Shown piece after piece: positions 11,581 through 23,523 of a stretch of DNA of 64,000 bases. The stretch is taken from contig QKWP01000033.1 of assembly GCA_003550325.1 (NCBI GenBank), forward strand, positions 62,001 through 126,000, in the 5' to 3' direction. Position numbers and translations under genes: made by a program. This stretch comes from Gigaspora rosea (taxonomy: Eukaryota > Glomeromycota > Glomeromycetes > Diversisporales > Gigasporaceae). Position 1 is the first letter of the stretch. Each line of letters opens with the position of its first letter. The notes beneath the pieces were generated by a model. That model did no database searches, was not told the origin of the DNA, and saw only the letters and a list, made by a program, of their open reading frames with translations.

Positions 11581-11784
11581 ATGGAAAAATTGATTGGGGT
11601 GAAATTATTCAAACAAAATGTCCAGAAAAATATTAAAGCGAACAAACCCAGAATTGAAGTAAAATTTTACAAATTTACTCCTCAAGATCTTACTACTTGT
11701 CCTTTTATCGCATTAGTATGCATTGGAATACACAATCATCCTCCTTCCTCAGAAAAAATTCCAGCTAATGTAAAATATTTGTAA
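11581..11784 (+). pseudogene. 5' piece of the ancient MULE-like host transposase (zinc-binding region)
   Basis: A 67-codon frame contains CPFIALVCIGIHNHPP, which fits the C...H-x-H zinc-binding end common just upstream of MULE-type transposase cores (family knowledge; no search made). Downstream pieces of what appears to be the same gene lie at 14234-14287 with 16770-17124, and at 44896-46255, all on the + strand and in N- to C-terminal order. The separating DNA consists largely of insertions: the MITE at 12528, the hAT at 14288, the MITE at 17125 and LINE-B. What lies between 11785 and 14233 is not resolved; part may be intron. Confidence 0.6.
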
Positions 11785-11789
11785 AATTA

Positions 11790-12519
11790 AGTCTTCAAAA
11801 TTTAATTCATCAAAGTATTATTAATAATAAATATAATTACTTCTAGAAATATTTAATCAAGTATAAATTAATATTAAATTTATTTATTCATTAATTTATA
11901 ATTGTCCGGAGCAGTGACGGACACTCAATTTTTACGCACTATTTGATACAAAAGTTGCGTTTTTGATGCATTTTGATTATGAAAAATTTTTTTTGATGCA
12001 TCCCCTAATTTATTATATACAAATATGTCAATAATGTAATTTGGAAATGTTTTGTCTTTCCCGGTGCGTGACGCGTGATTGCATGCCTGTTTTGAACAAC
12101 AAAACTGGTATTAATTAAAATACGGTAATAAGACATTCTTATAATTGGCTGATTTAAATTAATTTCCTGGGTACCTTTTTATACACTTTAGAGTAACAAA
12201 CTTATTAAGTAAGTAACTGCGCGACGTTGTCATACAAAACCATATAGGAGGACTTTCTCGTGATTGGTCAATTTTATACAATTGAATTTATATAGTTTAG
12301 AGTACTTTTACCCCCTAACATAGTAAATTTTTTTAAAAAAAATGTAACCGTCGTTTTATTATACTACAGAAGACTCTTTGCAAACAAAGCTTTAAGTATC
12401 TTATATATCTCTGGGATTCACTCACTTTAGGTACACTTCACTTAGAGACGGTTTTTAAGCTAGGAAATTAGAAATGTATAATAAATAAGTTATATATATT
12501 AAAGCTTCTATTTAACTCA
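11790..12519. other. Non-coding A+T-rich DNA, no feature resolved
   Basis: No gene, paired ends or tandem period could be supported. A short repeated phrase, TTTTGATGCAT, occurs at about 11950-12000. It may be intron of the broken transposase or old insertion debris. Confidence 0.4.
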
Positions 12520-12527
12520 CAAAGAGT

Positions 12528-12810
12528 TAGGGTTCCGCAATTTGATTTGATTTTCAAATATTTGAATCAAATATTTGATCAAATTCAAATTCAAATTTGA
12601 CTATATTTGATTTGATCAAATTCAAATATGGTCAAATTTGATTTGATTTGACAAATATTTGATTTATTTGAAAATTACTATTAAATTCAAATTCAAATCA
12701 AATTCAAATTCAAATATTTGAATCAAATCAAATTCAAATCAGGGTCAATTTGATTTGATCAAATTCAAATTGATCCAATATTTGATTTGATTTGAATTTG
12801 AGGAACTCTA
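12528..12810. mobile_element. 283-bp hAT MITE built of CAAATTTGA motifs
   Basis: A perfect 8-bp TSD CAAAGAGT is at 12520-12527 and 12811-12818. Ends TAGGGTTCCGCA and TGAGGAACTCTA (complement TAGAGTTCCTCA) closely match the TAGTGTTCCTCA ends of the hAT element at 14288-16769, which is therefore a plausible source of transposase. The whole interior is a degenerate array of ATTTGAATC/GATTCAAAT, so either strand can fold back along its length. Confidence 0.9.
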
Positions 12811-12818
12811 CAAAGAGT

Positions 12819-13140
12819 AACTATTTTGAAAAAAGGCTTAAATATATACATAGTAATTTTACAATAATATTAAAATAGATTACGACACTTGAAGCTTTAC
12901 TTAAGTATAAAGAAACGTTTGGTAAGTAGTTTTATATTTCAGGATCTTGAAAATTAACAAGTCCAGAATTGTTTTTTTAATATTATTTAAGGACGCAATA
13001 AAAAAAACTTATGTTTATTATTATTATTTTTTAAGCAATAAATAGGTTTACTTCATTCATTCGTGGTTTATTTAAGATAGCTTTTTTATATTTTCAATTT
13101 ATTATAAATATCATAAGTATTAGACCGTTCTTGTAAGATT
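12819..13140. other. Non-coding A+T-rich DNA, nothing resolved
   Basis: I see no protein-like frame, tandem period or paired ends here. Confidence 0.4.
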
Positions 13141-13149
13141 TGTGTATTT

Positions 13150-13340
13150 GTGCGACAATTCAATGTAGCAATCAGTATTCCAGAAGCGATTTCTAAATAA
13201 ATCCTTTAAATCACCAAGTTTACTATCAACTTTATATCCATCAAAAGGCCTTTGTCCGGTTAACATTTCTGTCATATCATTACCAAATCCATAATTAAAT
13301 GTTGAGGAAGAAAAGCCTATAAACTGATTTACTTTTTCAT
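13150..13340 (-). pseudogene. Protein kinase fragment, C-terminal lobe
   Basis: On the minus strand one frame reads MTEMLTGQRPFDG followed about 30 residues later by DCYIEL. This is the subdomain IX-XI pattern (M.EM.TGQRPF ... CYIEL) of the greatly expanded kinase family of these fungi, as I recall it. Only about 55-60 residues survive; the catalytic HRD and DFG regions are absent and a stop lies upstream. It is on the opposite strand to the surrounding transposase pieces, so it is a stray fragment, perhaps captured or a relic of an older gene. It cannot encode a kinase. Confidence 0.7.
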
Positions 13341-13468
13341 CTTATTGGATTCTGCTCTTGAAAAAGCTAATTTATGCGGTTTTAAAACAGTTTATAAGCA
13401 ACCTATATCTAAGAAGAGCTGTTGACCTATCAATTACAAACGTATAATTCAATTTTTGCATGCATGGG

Positions 13469-13700
13469 TTCTGTGCAAGGTTTTGTAGCACAACACGATC
13501 AAAACAAGTGTTCGTTTTGTCAAAAATCATTATTTTTCAAAAATCTGCACAAAAACCCTTTAGAAAAGGTTTTCAAGAGCGATTTTACTATATAACTAAC
13601 CTCTAACCTTAGTTTAAATGCTAACTCTAACTATATTGAATTTCAAAAAGTTTTGTAACTTCAAATCTGCGCCACAATGATTGACAATCCTGGCACAGAA
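13469..13700. mobile_element. Short inverted-repeat element (probable MITE)
   Basis: TTCTGTGCAAGGTTTTGT at 13469 pairs with GACAATCCTGGCACAGAA ending at 13700. The interior resembles 17.2-17.4 kb in inverted orientation (GTTTGTTTTGCCAAAA-like). No target-site duplication was found, so the boundaries are approximate. Confidence 0.5.
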
Positions 13701-13728
13701 TTCATACGTGTTGCAATATTTAATAATA

Positions 13729-14055
13729 AAAAAATCAAAATTTTATTATTGTTATTAATTTATAAAATTTTACAAAGTTAAATAATTGTTTTTATAACAT
13801 AAAGTTCTAAAAGTAATTTGTTTGTTATAAAAAATTGTTTAAACTTATTTTTTAAAAAATATTAAAATTTTAAAAAAAATTTTTTAGTAAAAAAAATCAA
13901 AATTTTACTATTGTTATTAATTTAATTTATAAGATTTTACTAAGTTAAATAATTGTTTTTATAATATAAAGTTCTAAAAGTAATTTGTTTGTTATAAAAT
14001 TTTTTTTAAACTTATTTTTTAAAAAATATTAAAAATTTAAAAAAATTTTTTAGTA
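13729..14055. repeat. 162-bp tandem duplication
   Basis: Two copies, 13729-13890 and 13891-14055, start AAAAATCAAAATTTTA and share the GTTCTAAAAGTAATTTGTTTG core with few differences. There is no coding content. Confidence 0.85.
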
Positions 14056-14233
14056 AATTTAACTTTAAAGTATTAATACTAATTAGTTTATAAAATTTTA
14101 TAAGTACCAAAATTATAGTTAAATTAGTTAAATTATAAGAAGCAATTAAGTAACTTTATATAGTATAATTTATGCTCTGGACTTACATCAGTTTCCGATT
14201 CCTAGTATAATAGTAATTTTATTTATTTTATAG

Positions 14234-14287
14234 GCAGTTTAATAAAAGCTTACTTCAAATCAGAAACTTTATCTGATATTCACCAGT
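14234..14287 (+). pseudogene. MULE-like host exon, left half, cut by a hAT insertion
   Basis: After an intron-like TTTTATAG, an open frame GSLIKAYFKSETLSDIHQ runs straight into the hAT target-site duplication. It resumes without frame change at 16770, with SLNNVNKLRILVAKAYKNL. Joining with one TSD copy gives about 65 codons without a stop. The reconnected protein fits the linker before the catalytic core of the MULE-like family whose other pieces flank it. Confidence 0.7.
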
Positions 14288-16769
14288 TAGTGTTCCTCAA
14301 AACCCGATCCGGACCCGGAACCGATCCGAATGGATCGGATCGAATCTATGATTTTCTAGAACCGACCTTTTTGGGTTTTGGAATGGACCCGAACCGATAA
14401 TACCCGAACTGACCCGGTGGATATATAGATTGATGATAGCGATAGCAATATGATAATCTCAATTTTTTGTTGTTTTTTTTTCGCGTAGTTTTTCCTTTAC
14501 CGTTTAAAAAAACTCTTCATAAAAATAATGTCAAGTGCATCAGTATTATCTTATGATGAAGCACAAGAAGTAACTGATATTTTGTCTGGTAACAAAGCTC
14601 AAGAACCGTCAGATGAGTTGTCTTGTGATGAAGTCCAGGAGCCAACAAATATGACCTGCTCGGATGATGAAGTCGGTAGTAAGTCTTCTAAATGTGTAAG
14701 ATCATTCGTGTGGAACTATTTTACGAAAGAGAAAAATAAAAAAGGATTATTTGCAATATGCGGATTTTGCAATAAACACTTAAAAATTCCAGAAGATAAA
14801 TCGACATCAAGCTTTAGAAAGCATCTTGCTACTAAACATAGAAAGAAAGTGCCAGAGTTAAAAAAAACAAATAATACGCAAAGTGTTTCTGTTTTAGACA
14901 TGTTAAATAACAAAGCTAATACAAATAATAATCGTGAGCTCTATGAGCATAACAAATTTATCAATCTTGTTAAAAAGTGGGTTATTAAGCATAATCGTTC
15001 ATTTCACATAGTTGAAGATGATGGTCTTAAGGAAATATTTGAATATTTGGATCCTCGTGCAATAGGTATAGTATTTTCTTAATTTATCAAAGTAATACAT
15101 AAAAAAATTTTTTTTAAAAAAAATTTTTTTGTAGCACCATCATCGGATTTAGTAAGAAGACATATCTCAACCAATTTTGAAGAAGAACGTGTTCAGCTTC
15201 AAAAAAAATTGCATAATATTCCTGGCTGTGTATCATTAACAACGGATATTTGGATGACTGACAATAACGATAAATCATTTATGTCAGTTACTATCCATTT
15301 TATAAGTAAATCGTGGTCTATAAAAAATTTATTGCTCGATTTTATTCATATGGACAATCGGCATACAGGAGCTGAAATCGCGAAAGCTATGGAAGAGTGT
15401 CTTCGATCAATGGGAATCATTTCAAAAATTATGGCAATTACTCGTGACAACGCATCCGCTAATGACAAATTTTTGCAAGATTTTTCTGATTCGCTTTCAA
15501 AAAATGGAATCTTATTCAATAGCACACAACAATTGGTACGGTGTTTTGGACATATATTAAACCTGGCCGTACAAAGCATGTTTAAAGATATAGGAAGCGA
15601 ATTAGTAAAGTTACGAACATTAATCAAAAGCATTCGAGGATCAAAAATACTTAAAAAAAATATGAAAATGATGTGTCAAGTACATGGCATAAAATCATTA
15701 AAACCGATTCTTGATGTTTCCACGAGATGGAACTCTACTTATGAAATGTGTAAACGCGCAATAACATTACAAATTGTTTTAGATGCGATCTCCCATACCG
15801 AATCGAACTTACGACCATATGCACTTTATGAAGACGATTGGGAAAAAATCAAAACTCTTGTTGCGACTTTATCGCCATTCAAGGACGCAACGGTCGAAAT
15901 GTCAATGCAAAAGTATCCAACATTGTCAATAGCTATTCCTCTTTATTACACATTAATTAAAACACTTAAAGAGACTATAGAAAAAGAAAACACACCACGA
16001 TAGCTTGTTGAAGGATGTGAGGCTGCAATGGCGAAACTTTTAGATTATTGTCAGAAAACGAATGTGTTAAATTTTGCGGCAGTAATATTAGATCCATGAC
16101 TTAAACTTGAATACTTCGAATCACTTGGCTGGTCGTCACGACTTATTGCTCAAATTAAGAATATAATAAGTAATAAATATGAAACTGAATACGCACCTCT
16201 TCAAAATACAATTGGTATAACTAGGTCGTCTGAAATGAATATATTGGCACGAATTTATAAACGACCACGTGTTGAACAACAAAGTGAGTTAGAATCGTAT
16301 TTGTTTGTACCATCTGTTGATCCGAACACCAATATTTTAGAATGGTGGAAAGCTAATGAAACAAGCTATCCTAATCTTGCTAAATTTGCTCAAGTTTGTC
16401 TTTCCGTCCTAGCAACAAGCGTTTCAAGTGAACAAGTTTTCAGTATTAGTGGTGATATGGTAACTGATAAACAAAATCGATTATCTATAAAACAATACGG
16501 CTGGCAATGTGCTTGAAATCCTGGAGGAGGGAGTTAGATAATTAAATAATGAATGTTTTAATAAATTTTAATAAAATTTATGTGCAAAATAATAAAAATT
16601 TGTAAATTGTAAATGAAATTTTTTTTCTTTAATGGTTTCGAGTCAGTTTCGGGTCGTTTCCGGGTTCATTATAGCCGGTTCCAGATACATTTTAGAACCG
16701 AACCGGTTTTTCAGGTCGGGTTCGGGTTTTAGAGAAAACCTGACCCGAATCAACCCGTGAGGAACACTA
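14288..16769 (+). mobile_element. Complete hAT transposon, 2482 bp
   Basis: A perfect 8-bp TSD TCACCAGT is at 14280-14287 and 16770-16777. Termini are TAGTGTTCCTCA and TGAGGAACACTA. About 110 bp inside each end is dominated by GATCCGGACCCG/CGGGTTCGGGT motifs, which are likely transposase-binding repeats by analogy with other hAT elements. It contains one gene (14528-16516). It inserted into a MULE-like exon and restores that frame when removed. Confidence 0.96.
14528..16516 (+). pseudogene. hAT transposase (BED finger, RNase H-like core, hATC), two stops
   Basis: Exon 1 is 14528-15065, followed by a 69-nt GT-AG intron (15066-15134) and exon 2 to 16516. The BED finger has C78-x2-C81 and H99-x4-H104. 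Exon 2 opens with the family-typical TTDIWMTDN stretch and shows VRCFGHILNL and DVSTRWNSTYEM of the catalytic core. The C-terminus has the hATC dimerisation signature around WWKANETSYPNLAKFA and ATSVSSEQVFS. In-frame stops at 16001-16003 (TAG) and 16097-16099 (TGA) interrupt it. The second is where family members have DPR, so it fits a CGA-to-TGA change; the first fits CAG-to-TAG. Both would be single C-to-T transitions. All other family landmarks are in one frame, so inactivation looks recent. The enzyme would cut and paste elements with TAGTGTTCC-type ends. Confidence 0.92.
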
Positions 16770-17124
16770 TCACCAGTCATTAAATAATGTTAACAAATTA
16801 CGAATTTTAGTTGCAAAAGCTTATAAAAACTTATATTCATATGGTCAAGGCATATTAGGTGTTCTTCATGTAGCTAAAACTAATAGTTCTGAAATAAAAA
16901 TGATATCATCAAATTGGTATGATTAATATTATAATTAAAATCATATTTTTATTAAAATTTAAAATTTTATTAATCTAATATTTAATAATATTTATTATTT
17001 AGAATGGTTTGATAATGACTATATTTTAATAATTTGTATGTTAAAGGAGCAGGCTGAATTATTAATCAATTTAAAAAGTTTTCAAATTGATATGTTATAC
17101 AAACGTATAAAAGGTGATATAAAT
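16770..17124 (+). pseudogene. MULE-like host exons, right half, to the first catalytic Asp region
   Basis: The frame continues from the hAT-split exon (SLNNVNKLRILVAKAYKNL...) to a GT-AG-type intron at about 16915-17003. The next exon reads WFDNDYILIICMLKEQAEL and ends FQIDMLYKRIKGDIN. The QIDMLYKRIKG segment is where this family carries the first Asp of the DDE triad (family knowledge). The phase across the intron is off by one, a decay mark or a mis-set boundary. The protein resumes after two insertions as EYEINTYDNKH, made from 17507-17519 plus 44794 onward. Confidence 0.65.
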
Positions 17125-17500
17125 AAGAATTAAATGATTTGTAACTGTAGATTACAGAATAAATTTTATAACTGTAAATACTAAGATCAGGTGTAATATA
17201 ACTATCAAACCAAATTTTCTATAAAAATAAAACTGTGAGATTAAAGTTAGGGTTAGAGTGAAGTTTGGTGTAAGGCTTTTGGGTTAAAGAGAGCTTTAGT
17301 TACATTAAAATTTAGCAAGGAATTTTTTTTGTTAGAAACTGAAAGGTAGTTCATATGTGAAATTTTGATTTAGAAGCAATTTTTGGCAAAACAAACGTTT
17401 GTTTTACTTTTTCAAATGTGTAACATTACACCTGATCTTAGAATTTGATTAGCTTGTTGGGATGGGTTACAGTAACCGCGATTACAAATTAATTAATCCA
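17125..17500. mobile_element. 376-bp MITE interrupting the MULE-like exon
   Basis: ATAAAT occurs on both sides (17119-17124, 17501-17506). Subterminal inverted repeats include GATTTGTAACTGTAGATTACAG against the complement of CAGTAACCGCGATTACAAATT. A second inner pair, CTAAGATCAGGTGTAAT at 17181 and ATTACACCTGATCTTAG at 17425, is perfect over 17 bp. Removing it joins KRIKGDIN to EYEIN, as expected for the host protein. Confidence 0.65.
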
Positions 17501-18339
17501 ATAAATGAATATGAAATTATTATTTTTTTTTTTTGGCAATCCTGCTTTATTGTATAAGATGTAAGTAATAAACTACATATAAAAATACTATATATAACAT
17601 TGTATTTTTCACCTTTTCAACAATAAAGACTCATTTGGTTACTAAGGTACCTAAATGCGATCGGCCACAGCCTAAATTTGTCTCCTTTTTGGCTTCTTAA
17701 CTTCTAAAATATCCATCAAAAATTCATCGACTAGCTCTTGCCTACTAATATCAAGATTGACCAAAAAAATTATCTTTTTCCTTAATAGACCAGCCTGCTG
17801 AAAGCCAAGTCGGCCTTGTAAAGCCAGAGATCCAACTGTAAATTATATGTTTTGTATCGTTGAAAATTTTTTGAAATTTTCCTTGCTTCGTTTCTTTTAC
17901 GATGTCTTCATTCTTCTCTTTTTCATCTTTCTTCTGCCTTTTACAGTTCTTTGTAACTTTTCTTTGTTTTCTCTTTCTTCTTCTTCTTCATTTTCACTAT
18001 TTCTTTTTTTTTTTTTTTCTTTTATCCCGCATAATTTTTCTCACTCTGCAACAGCTTTACATCATAGTATCCAAATTCTTTTATGAAATTTCAAGCCCAA
18101 AGCTTCAAACGCTTTGTTTTTGAAATATCTCTCCACCCTCAATTCTTTTTTAGGGCTCGTGGGAACTAAGCCTTGGATATTAACTTTTGTTTCCTAACCG
18201 TTTTGTGCTCTTCTTCACCAAAGAGTACTTTCTCAATGGCCTTAAAGATTTCTGGATCAACTTCTTTCTTCTTTGTATCTTTGTTAACAAGTACTTCCTC
18301 TTTAACCTCACGTTTTATATTTCTCCAAAGGTCTTGGTA

Positions 18340-20571
18340 CATCAGCGAATTATATATACGTAATCTTACGTAAGATATTACGGCCTGTAATATTACAGAA
18401 ATCTTATGATTGATATGGCATATTACGCAATATATTACGCTATATTACGGCAATATTACAGTTATTATTTCGAAATATTTTGAAATATATTGCAAATAAA
18501 AAAAATGCAAATTACCCCCCTATAGCGGTCGCGTACTCATGCAGATCAATAAACTAATGCGCGCAGGAGGTAATATTTTGATATTTTCGCATTGTTTCGC
18601 AATATTTTGCAAATTTTTGCAAATTTTTAAAATTTTTTAAAAAATAAATAAATGATATACATATTCACATAATCATGCTTTTTTACAGGTTTTCGCAATA
18701 TTTCGCACGGTTTCGCAATTTAATATAAAATTTTTATTTTTTTATTTATCATTATATATTATATTTTACATTTATTAAAAATACATTTTTAATTAATATT
18801 ACATACTTTATTATATATTACATATTATTTTTACATTATTACAAATATTTTAAACTACTTTCGCACTATATCGCATCTAATTCTATTACTATATACAAAA
18901 AACTAGCCCTATATACTTATTTTCACTTACCCCACAGTTAGCTATTATCTTCGCTTCTTTGTTTTCTATCATTTTTGAAAGTGTCAGAAGTCGTCGTTGG
19001 AATGCGCAAGGTTTCGAATAGTTGTTGTTTTTCTCGCAAAGTGCCGAAATAAAATAAATTAATAAAAAAAATTAAAAATAACCAAAAAAACAAAAACAAA
19101 AAACATGAAACAAAAAAAAAATAAAGTGAAATCTTGCAAGAACTTGCAAAAACTTGCAAAACTTGTGCTATTTCACTAAAAAAGCGTTCTTGAAAATTTA
19201 AAAATTGTTTGAGGTGTGTTCTTGAAAGTGTTGGAAGTCGTCGTTGGAATGTGCAAGGTTTCGAAAAGTTTTGTTTTCTCCAAAGTGCTGAAATAAAATA
19301 AATTAATTTTAAAAATAAACCAAAAAAACAAAAACAAAAAACACGAAATGAAAAAATAAATGAAACAAAACTTTGCAAGAACTTGCAAAAACTTGCGAAA
19401 ACTTGTGAAAACTTGCGAAAACTTGCGCCTATTTCTCTAAAAAAGCGTTCTTGAAAATTTAGAAATTGCTAGTATGTGTTCTTGAAAGTGTCGAAAGTTG
19501 TAGTTGGCATGCGCAAGGTTTCGAAAAGTTTTAGTTTTTCTCGCAAAGTACCAAAATAAAAATAAATAAAATAATTAAAAAATAAACTAAAAAACAAAAA
19601 CAAAAAACACGAAACGAAAAATAAATAAAGCGAAACCTTGCAAGAACTTGCAAAAACTTGCAAAAACTTGCAAAAACTGTTCGCGTTCTTGCAAATTCTG
19701 AAATTCCAAAAAAGTCGCAAAGTGCCGAAAAAGTCCGGGTTGGTTTTCTTGCAAAATGCCAGGAAGTAAAGGTTCTGTTCTCGTAAAGTGCCGAAATGAA
19801 ATAAATTAATAAAAAAAATTTTAAAAATAAACAAAAAAAAACAAAAACAAAAAACATGAAACAAAAAAATAAATGAAGTGAAACCTTGAAGAACTTGCAA
19901 AAACTTGCAAAGACTTGCGAAAACTTGCGAAAACTTGTGACCATTTCTCTATTTCTCCAAAGAAGCGTTTTTGAAAATTTAGAAATTGCTGGGAGTGTGT
20001 TCTTGAATGTGTCAGAAGTCGTAGTTGGCATGCGCAAGGTTCCAAAAAGTGTTTGTTTTTCTTCTAAAGTACTAAAAAAAAATAAAATAAAAAAATTAAA
20101 AAATAAATAAATAAAATAAAATGAAAAAAACAAACGAAAACAAAAAATGAAACGAAAAGGAATGAAAGGAACGAAAAGGAACGAAAATAAAAAAGCGAAA
20201 AAAAACAAAATAGAAGATTTAATTATAAACAAAAGATCTAATCTGATCTTGTAGTACAAAATTTGAACATCATTGAACTATTTCGAACTATTTTGAAAAA
20301 TCAGTCTAATGCGCGATCCAGGTTACAGATCTACTGATCCAGCTTGGTTTCCTAGTCCTAAAATAATTGAAAGGGTTCGAAATATTTTGTAACATATTTT
20401 GAAAGGGTTCGAAATATTTCGTAATATGTTTCGAAATATTTCGAAATTAATTTCGTAATATTTCGAAATATTGATATTTCGAAATATTTTGAAATATATT
20501 ACGTAATACTTTGCTTATATTACGGTTCGTAAGACCTTACGTAAGATTACGCTATTATAAATTTGCTGATG
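18340..20571. mobile_element. 2.2-kb non-autonomous foldback element with TA duplication
   Basis: CATCAGCGAATTATATA at 18340 and the inverse of CATCAGCAAATTTATAATA at 20571 start imperfect inverted ends of about 60 bp that share CGTAATCTTACGTAAG. The flanks are TA on both sides (18338-18339, 20572-20573). Removing the element restores the LINE-B reading ECEIYQDLW, independent support for the boundaries. The ends grade into TTTCGAAATATTTCGAAATA repeats and the centre is a tandem array (18978-20060). No transposase is present. A TA duplication fits Tc1/mariner-type mobilisation; that is inference. Confidence 0.85.
18978..20060. repeat. Tandem array of about 260-bp units with inner ACTTGCAAAA repeats
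   Basis: The phrase AAGTCGTCGTTGGAATGCGC and variants recurs near 18986, 19232, 19494 and 20016, spacing about 245-262 bp with one degenerate unit at about 19740. Each unit also has a run of three to six AACTTGCAAA/AACTTGCGAA decamers. Long minus-strand frames across it (up to 242 codons) are Phe/Leu-rich by-products of the repeat, not genes. Confidence 0.88.
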
Positions 20572-23344
20572 TATATCTCACATTCCGCCAAATGGTTTTG
20601 TGTTTCTGATTCCCTAAAACATGCTATGTACCGATCAATTTCATACACTCTCAAATATCTTTTATATAATAAAGCCAATACCGGCAGGGCCTTGTCAATA
20701 TGTTTGATCCTATTGACCTAGGCACTGCTTTGCTTTATACTTCTATAATTACGACCCTTCAGTTTGTTTAGCTGACCCCATGTGCTACTACTTCAGTCAA
20801 CTTCTGTACTATTTTCTCCTCTTTTAAAATATCTAAAATATCCGGTAAACCCTTCCATTCTACATCAAAAACTGTGTTTGTAATTTTCTCAACAAATTTT
20901 CTAATTGGTCTATCTATTATATGCTTTTTCCATTTCAGGACTATTCTCATTCCTTTAACCCAATTACTAGTAATTTTAAAGCACTTTTTGCTTTTAAGTC
21001 CCTCCTTGACTAATCTGTTTGCATATTCATTTCCTTTAATTCTCATATGTGCTTTAATCTTAAAGATCTTCCAATCTATCTCCTTTTCCTCAAGACACTT
21101 CTGTATTAGCCTTAATATGCTACTATTGCTTATCTTAACTTCTTCTCTTAAGCTTTTTGGCTTTCGCATTTTCTTCATTAGGCTTATAGCATTTATGCTA
21201 TTTGAGAATAATTTTACCTTACTTTTACATAGTACCGCCAGAAGTGCTATTGCAATCGCACCTATTTTGATCTTGTAGTTAAAGGCCAGTCCAACAAGGC
21301 TCCACTGAATTGAGGGTTATTGGATCCTAGCATCTGCTTTGCTTTTTTTAAGTATATGACCTAGCCAATCCTCATACTTTTTTTGCAAACTCCTAATTGA
21401 ACCTCTTCCTGGGTTAAGAAGCCATCTGTCATTCATAGCAACCTTTTATGCGCTCATTTAGGGCTTTCAAGTCTTTCTAATATTTTCTCTATCTATCCAC
21501 TTATTTATTATTTCTTTTTCTTTACGCTTTATCACAACATCATGTATTTCTCGTTCCCTTTCTATATTGCTACTTGTATCTTTGCCCTGTCTGCATACTA
21601 GATCAGCACATTTTATTTCATACAAAATTCTATCTTCTAGCTTTTTGACCAGCCTTCTATTCAATGCCTATTTGGAGCTTTTAAAAGCTTTAAATAACGT
21701 GCATTCACCACTTTTCCTGCTTGATCTTGTGTACAACCTTTGTATTGTTCTATTTTATTCTCATCTGGTTTTATATTTTCTTTTTCTTTCCAATTCTTAA
21801 TCTAATAGATTTTTTTTCGTTTTTTGTTAGCTCTGACTTTGCCTATCTGCGGAATTTCTGCACTATTTTTAAAGACTATTATATTAATTCGAATTTTTGT
21901 CTGTCTTTTATGATTACATTTAGCTCTGGTTTTAGCGCCAAAATATTTCTTTCACTCTGCTTGAAAACTTTTTTTAGCTTACTCGTTTCTGTATTTGCCA
22001 GGCATATTCCTTTCAGCTCTTCCAACCAAATTGGTTTTTTACCTGAACCCTTTTGGTTTCTCAGATTTTTTAAACGCTCCCATGATAGCATGTACATGCT
22101 ATTTGCATCAAATAGCTGTTCTAATAGAAAAAGATGTAAAGATTTTTCTTTCAAAAAACTTTTTACACCTCTTTCATTTAAGACCTTAACTTTCTCAGTG
22201 CCTTGTTAAATGACTTTTAGACTTTCCTTCCAGACGCTATTGCTAAATGTGATGCTAATCTTTCTCACTTCTTTAATAACCTTGACGGACATATTGTGGG
22301 TATCTACTATTTCGTTGAGTTTATCTCTTTCTAGGCTTGTGGTCACGCTAATACATTTATTCAAAATCTGTGCTTGTTTTAGTCTTATCCAAGTAGATTG
22401 GCCAAGCCTTTCCGTATCGTTAAATCTAATTGCAAGATTACTGACATGATGCGCTAATGTACTTTTCTAGAGTAATTGAACTCTAACAATGTTTTTATGA
22501 TTTAGAATGCCATATGCTATATTGATTGCAAGTCCACTCTTTGATTTAATTAATTTTAAAAAAGGTCTATTCAATTGTTTGCAGTTATTCCTACTTAGTA
22601 TTACTATTTGTGCCCTATACTCTGCTCTTGGTATTAACACTTTATTATTTATGTATATAAGATGGCTGAGTGTCATTTTTTTCTTCTTTATGTAGTGGGT
22701 TAACGCCCAAACCTCCTGCTCTATGACCTTTTTAACACATTTTTGCATGTGTTTTTCTAAGATCCAGACTTCTAAGAATCTTGCAATTTGGTCTTTTCTT
22801 TTTGCTATGACTTTATCTCTTCCTTTACCCATTTCTATTGTAGCTGCCTTATCTTTACAATTTAGAACTACTAGCTCAGACTTTTTTCATTTATTTTGAT
22901 ATCATTCAGCTGATAAAACTCATTAGTAACTGCTAAAATATTTTTCATATCCACTTTAGATTTGGCGATTCACGTGGTATTGTCTGCATACGTCAGGACA
23001 GTATGTCGTAGTTTTTCTTTTCTGCCTTTTCTCGTAGTTAAGTCAGCTGGCCATTCCACCTCAATAGAGTATCCCAGCAGTCCTGTTCTTGTATTGTTCT
23101 AAGCAGCAGGTCATAGTATATACGCCATACCAAAGGTGATACTACTTCTTCTTGATCAATTCCGTTTTCTGCAACTACTTCTTTGCTATACCAAAAGGCT
23201 ATTACTACTTCAATTTTTCTTCCTTTATATAGATCAACAAGGAACTCAACAATATTTTCCGACAGTTTAATTCTCTTTAAAGACAATTCTAACATTTCTA
23301 AGCTTATTGAATCAAAAGCTTTTTTAATGTCTTGTATCAATACT

Positions 23345-23523
23345 AGGACCCCGAAATATACATAGATAGGTCAGATATGAGTTTGCTTATTTTTGAGGTT
23401 TTTTATACAGATCTTTTTCATTTATAGTAATTTTTTGCTTATTTTTGAAGTGTTTTTTGCAGATCTTTTCTTTTTTAGTAACCCTATAATTAACCTGACC
23501 TATCTATGTATATTTCGGGTCCT
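23345..23523. mobile_element. 179-bp hAT-type MITE in LINE-B RT
   Basis: A perfect 8-bp TSD TCAATACT is at 23337-23344 and 23524-23531. Inverted ends of about 29 bp start AGGACCCCGAAATATACATA. Removing it with one TSD copy lets the LINE-B RT read across into VLIQDIKKAF as in LINE-A. It is of the same family as 3228-3522. Confidence 0.92.

Noticed and set aside
19531..20259. 242-codon minus-strand open frame
   Set aside because: It is Phe/Leu/Ile-rich low-complexity translation of A-rich tandem repeats, with no domain and no similarity to the LINE frame around it.
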